Assembly: GCF_004297125.1 (NCBI RefSeq)
Contig: NZ_SCVD01000026.1
Span: 62,001-126,000 of the forward strand
Reading direction: 5' to 3'
From: Phenylobacterium sp.
GTDB lineage: Bacteria; Pseudomonadota; Alphaproteobacteria; Caulobacterales; Caulobacteraceae
Length of the DNA stretch: 64,000 nt
This document shows, in pieces, positions 60,568-64,000 of this stretch (position 1 is the first letter of the stretch; each line of letters starts with the position of its first letter). The notes below the pieces were generated by a model. The model ran no database searches, had not been told where the DNA came from, and worked only from the letters and a program-made list of their open reading frames with translations. A program made the translations under genes and the position numbers.

Positions 60568-61076
60568 TCGGAGGTTCCTCGCACGCGGCCGACCAGGTGC
60601 GCCATCGCCTTCATGAGATGGCGGTCCACCGCGCTGATCGACAGCCCAAGGCCCTCGGCGATGGCCCGCTTCTCCACGTGCTCCAGCCGGTAGAGCACGA
60701 AGATCTTGCGGGTCGTCTCGGGAAGGTCCTTCAGTGCGGCGCGCAAGGCGGCCATGGCCTGTAGGCCGCTGACAATCCGTGACGGGTCCAGCGGCTCGAT
60801 CCCAAGCTGCTCGTCCGCGGCGAGCTCCGCCCGGTAGTCGAAGCGCACCTTCTCCTTGCGCGCCCGGTCCCGCAGCAGGTTCGCCGCGATCTGGAACACG
60901 AAGGCGTCCGGCGCCGCCACCTCCGTCGGCTGCGCGCGCGCCAGGCGCAGGAACACGTCCTGGGTCATGTCCTCGGCTTCGGCGTGATTGCGCAGCCGGC
61001 GGAGGAAGAAGGCCATGAGGGCCGGACGGTAGGTCCGGTTCAGGTGGTCCAGATCTTCTCCCAGAGGCGCGTTCAT
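60564..61076 (-). CDS. ECF sigma factor (FecI-like)
   Basis: Sigma-70 region 2 (RNHAEAEDMTQDVFLRLARAQ) and region 4 (LPETTRKIFVLYRLEHVEKRAIAEGLGLSISAVDRHLMKAMAHL); overlaps fecR-like gene. Confidence 0.94.
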   Translation of the reverse strand: MNAPLGEDLDHLNRTYRPALMAFFLRRLRNHAEAEDMTQDVFLRLARAQPTEVAAPDAFVFQIAANLLRDRARKEKVRFDYRAELAADEQLGIEPLDPSRIVSGLQAMAALRAALKDLPETTRKIFVLYRLEHVEKRAIAEGLGLSISAVDRHLMKAMAHLVGRVRGTSE

Positions 61077-61345
61077 CCAGCCCTTCGCAAGCCAGCCGAA
61101 GTGTAAGACGGATGACAAGGGCGATCATTCGCCGATCCCGGCAGAAAGCAGCCGAAAACATCGCCGTGAGATCTCTTGGGGCATCCGGCTTCTGTTGATG
61201 GCCGTGTGGTCGCAATGCCGCTCAGGCGCATGGATCGTCGGCGGCCCGCGTCGTCTCTGCGCCGATTGTGTTGAAAAGGGCCGCTGTTGCAGGGGCGCCG
61301 GTGGGCTGATTCACTCTGGTCGTTGAGAGCCGGGAGGTCCGTCCG

Positions 61346-61556
61346 ATGATGGGAGAGCGCCGGGTCGATCAGGCCGCGCTGCTCTACGAGTTCTCGCTCG
61401 ACCGGCATATTCCGGCGCATCACATGCTCCGGTCGATGGACCGCTTCGTGGACCTGGAAGGTCTGCGGGCGAAGCTGGCGACGTACTACAGCCCGATCGG
61501 CCGGCTCTCGATCGATCCGGAGTTGCTGCTCCGGATGCTGCTGGTGGGCTCGGCAG
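61346..61556 (+). mobile_element. Truncated IS transposase N-terminus (IS1182/IS5-like)
   Basis: QAALLYEFSLDRHIPAHHMLRSMDRFVDLEGLRAKLATYYSPIGRLSIDPELLLRMLLVG then loss of homology. Confidence 0.75.
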
Positions 61557-61871
61557 GACTCGAATTTCCGAGGGAAGTCGCCGGAATTTTGGGAGTAATA
61601 CCAGCAACGATACCAGCGGCAGTTCCGAGCGTTGTCGGCGCCGTTTTAGCTGTTGCAAGCCCCTGTGCGGCAGGTCGCTTCACTGCGCTTCAGCTCGCAA
61701 ACCCGCCTCAATGGGTTTGCCATGATGTTGTACCCCGCGCCCCAGAACTCACAACTCATTGCACTTCTTACCCAGCCGGGAGTGAGCTTGATGATATCTT
61801 GCCCGTGGGCTGTCGGACCCGTTCATCCACGAACCGGATTGCGCGCCCCAATTCGCGGAGCGAGATGGGGC

Positions 61872-62318
61872 TCAGCGAGGAGTCTTCTCGAGGGCCGCGG
61901 CGCAGCGTTCGTCAAAGGCCTTGGCAAGCTGGGCTAGGTTGACGGCGCTCAGCCGCGCGATCAGCAGCGCCTCGGCCGCGTGCAGGGCATCCTGCAGGGC
62001 TTCGTTGACAACCTTCTCCACCGCACAATCGGGGTTGGGATGTTCATTGCCGATCGCGAAGATGCGGGGGCCGCCCACCGCGCGGTGAACGTCGAGCAAG
62101 GATACCTGCTCCAGATCCGCGGCGATCGCCCAGCCGCCGCCGTGCCCCTTCTCCGATTGCACAAGTCCCGCCTCCCGTAAGCCCGCCATCGTCCGGCGGA
62201 CCACGACCGGGTTGGCGCCCAGCATCCGCGCGATCGCTTCGGAGGTCGTGGGGCCGTCGCGCTGCGCCAGGTGCAGGAGCACATGGAGCATCCGTGAGAG
62301 GCGACTATCGTTCCGCAT
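61872..62318 (-). CDS. Rrf2 family transcriptional regulator
   Basis: RLSRMLHVLLHLAQRDGPTTSEAIARMLGANPVVVRRTMAGLREAGLVQSEKGHGGGWAIA. Confidence 0.92.
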   Translation of the reverse strand: MRNDSRLSRMLHVLLHLAQRDGPTTSEAIARMLGANPVVVRRTMAGLREAGLVQSEKGHGGGWAIAADLEQVSLLDVHRAVGGPRIFAIGNEHPNPDCAVEKVVNEALQDALHAAEALLIARLSAVNLAQLAKAFDERCAAALEKTPR

Positions 62319-62403
62319 CGTTCGATCCTTCTCACGCCGACCCGGATTGGCAAGCGCGCGCCATCACGCTACTTTATAAGTTACGTGACTATGGAGCGTG
62401 GAG

Positions 62404-63222
62404 ATGCGTGAGTTCGAGAATCCGGACCACTGGGATGCGGCCGCCCAGCACTATGAGAAGACCGCCCATCCGTTCACGGCGCGCTTCGCGGAGGCGGCCC
62501 TCACGCGCGTGGCGCTGACGCCCCAGAGCCGCGTTCTCGACGTCGCGGCAGGGACGGGCGCGCTCGCGCGCGCCGCGGCGCGGACAGGCGCGCAGGTGCT
62601 TGCCGCCGACTTCTCTCCCGGCATGGTCGCGCGCATCGCGGCGGCAGGGCTGGCGAATGTCGAGGCCCAGGTGATGGACGGGCAGGCGCTCGCCCTCCCC
62701 AACGCCAGCTTCGATGCGGTGTTCTCGATCTTTGGCGTGATCATGTTCCCGGACTGGCGCAAAGGCCTCGCCGAGATGGCGCGGGTGACGCGTCCCGGTG
62801 GGTGCGGCGTGGTCGCGACCTGGCAGGACCGGGGCGCGGCGACGTTCCTCCTGCTTGGCCAGATTCGCCGGAAGCTGTTTCCGGAGCGGGGCGGCATGTC
62901 GATGCCGGAGGGCGTGAGGGCGCTGAGCGATCCCGGGGATTTTGCGCGCGAACTGGTCGCCGCCGGCTATCGCGATCCGCGGATCGAGCCCGTGACCCAT
63001 GACTACGAACTCGACGTCGCGGCGCTCGCCCACCCCGACACGCTGTTTGGCATGTCGCCCGATTGGACCAGCCTGAGCCACGCAGACAAGGCGGCCGTGG
63101 TCGCCGAGGCGCGGCGGATGGCCGGGGATCGTCCGGTCCTTCCTATCGCGTCGACCGCACTGATCGGCGTGGCGAAGCGATGGGCGTCGCCCGATGACGT
63201 CGGCGCCCCGGGTCGTCAATGA
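62404..63222 (+). CDS. Class I SAM-dependent methyltransferase
   Basis: VLDVAAGTGALARAAARTGAQVLAADFSPGMV. Confidence 0.92.
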   Translation: MREFENPDHWDAAAQHYEKTAHPFTARFAEAALTRVALTPQSRVLDVAAGTGALARAAARTGAQVLAADFSPGMVARIAAAGLANVEAQVMDGQALALPNASFDAVFSIFGVIMFPDWRKGLAEMARVTRPGGCGVVATWQDRGAATFLLLGQIRRKLFPERGGMSMPEGVRALSDPGDFARELVAAGYRDPRIEPVTHDYELDVAALAHPDTLFGMSPDWTSLSHADKAAVVAEARRMAGDRPVLPIASTALIGVAKRWASPDDVGAPGRQ

Positions 63223-63802
63223 ACAGGTCGATCGTCACGGCGTAGGACAACATCTGCCGGATGACCGCTTGCGCGCGGACGGCCTGGGACGTGACACCCT
63301 GATCGAGCATCCGCATCAGGGCGCCCTTAATCAGGCGGCGGTTGATGTTCTCAAGCGGCAAGCGGGCGAGCGCCTTCTCGATATGGGCGCGGTAGACCGC
63401 TTTCTCGTTCGTCAGGCTCGGGCGCGCTTGGGCCGATACCGCCCCTTCTCCCTATCGGCGAAGTACGCTGCGGCCAGGTCGCCGAACGTCTTGAGATGCT
63501 CGGTCGTCGCCTCGATCTTGGCGACGCGCCATCGCCGGATCGCCGCCTTCGTCGACCTTTACCTGCGCCTTGCGCGCCGCGGCCCGGGCTTCGGACAGGC
63601 CGAACTCGCGAGAGTGGACGCCAAGCATGACCCGCCCGCGCCGGCCGGTCTTGGTCCAGTACCGGTGACTCCAGGTCTTGCGACCATCGCCGGAGACGCG
63701 CAGCTCAGGGCTGCGGACGTCGTGGTCCGGGTAGGCAACCTGACGGCCTTCGGTCGGGTTGACCGAGTCGCAGAGCGCGCTCGTGAGCTTTCGGATTGGC
63801 AT
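63190..63802 (-). pseudogene. Tyrosine-type integrase remnant (DUF4102/Arm domain), two frameshifts, C-terminus missing
   Basis: LRVSGDGRKTWSHRYWTKTGRRGRVMLGVHSREFGLSEARAAARKAQVKVDEGGDPA, then KIEATTEHLKTFGDLAAAYFADREKGRYRPKRARA in a second frame, then LTNEKAVYRAHIEKALARLPLENINRR back in frame. Confidence 0.85.
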
Positions 63803-63838
63803 GGGACAAACTCAGAACAGCCCCACAACACTTGGAGC

Positions 63839-63860
63839 TAGGTCCCAAATAGGTCCCAAA
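63839..63860. repeat. Tandem 11-bp direct repeat TAGGTCCCAAA x2 upstream of the integrase remnant
   Basis: 63839..63849 and 63850..63860 identical. Confidence 0.8.
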
Positions 63861-64000
63861 ATCCTGCAACTCAACGGCGAACGTTGCTTGCTCCTGAAAA
63901 CTTGATCTTCAATGTTTTCAATAACTTGGAACGAGGCAAACAGGGTTGAAAAAGGCTGCTACAACCCTAAGACCATCTTCGCCATGATGTTGTGCTGGAT

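Noticed and set aside
61486-61683. 65-aa minus-strand ORF with bacteriocin-like GTAAGIVAGI segment
   Set aside because: Overlaps the transposase remnant and junk junction; no RBS or leader evidence
61697-61720. Inverted repeat GCAAACCC-N8-GGGTTTGC as a terminator
   Set aside because: Good stem but no following T-tract and no gene ending immediately upstream
61719-63993. 13-bp direct repeat GCCATGATGTTGT at 61719..61731 and 63981..63993 as attL/attR
   Set aside because: Tens of 13-mer repeats are expected by chance in 64 kb; no tRNA or longer identity supports an att site
1-64000. CRISPR arrays, rRNA or tRNA genes, complete prophage
   Set aside because: No regularly spaced repeats, no cloverleaf-like or rRNA sequence, and no phage structural genes recognised on reading

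Overview
High-GC, single-chromosome-type accessory/metabolic window, most likely from a Caulobacterales-like alphaproteobacterium (inference from gene content). No rRNA, tRNA or CRISPR seen. Main blocks: (1) 1-5.4 kb: TonB receptor (partial), Tat-exported PQQ dehydrogenase, exported EthD-like protein, GntR/FCD regulator. (2) 5.6-7 kb: eight-CxxCH cytochrome c plus b-type membrane protein with an FNR-like box. (3) 7.4-18.2 kb: potassium island (kup; kdpFAB, TorF-type porin, kdpCDE) with two extra translationally coupled micro-ORFs. (4) 18.4-20.8 kb: compact cluster of uncharacterised genes, including tandem paralogues with duplicated upstream regions and an HTH-less LysR-type effector-domain protein. 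(5) 21-25.4 kb: LuxR response regulator, hybrid histidine kinase, PEPxxWA-CTERM protein, LysR regulator. (6) 25.4-44.8 kb: phosphorus-scavenging region with S1/P1 nuclease, TonB receptor, phosphocholine-type phospholipase C, and then a phosphonate locus. The phosphonate locus has an MFS/DUF5690-like transporter, a GntR/UTRA regulator, a PhnZ-like HD oxygenase, a TonB receptor operon with two sulfotransferases and two Asp/Asn beta-hydroxylase-like proteins, an FAD oxidoreductase, PhnX, and a secreted phosphodiesterase-CHB_HEX-PA14 protein. Its four transcription units carry a shared HutC/PhnF-like operator: three exact copies of TGGTCTATACCA and one variant. This is my lead candidate for an undescribed system. 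(7) 44.8-45.5 kb: gene remnants. (8) 45.6-61.1 kb: SDR/HxlR pair, acyl-CoA synthetase, AraC, cupin, alpha/beta hydrolase, TonB receptor, and a FecI-FecR-STN TonB receptor-S9 peptidase unit. (9) 61.3-64 kb: IS and integrase remnants around an Rrf2/methyltransferase pair. Family calls come from reading the translated motifs; no database search was run.
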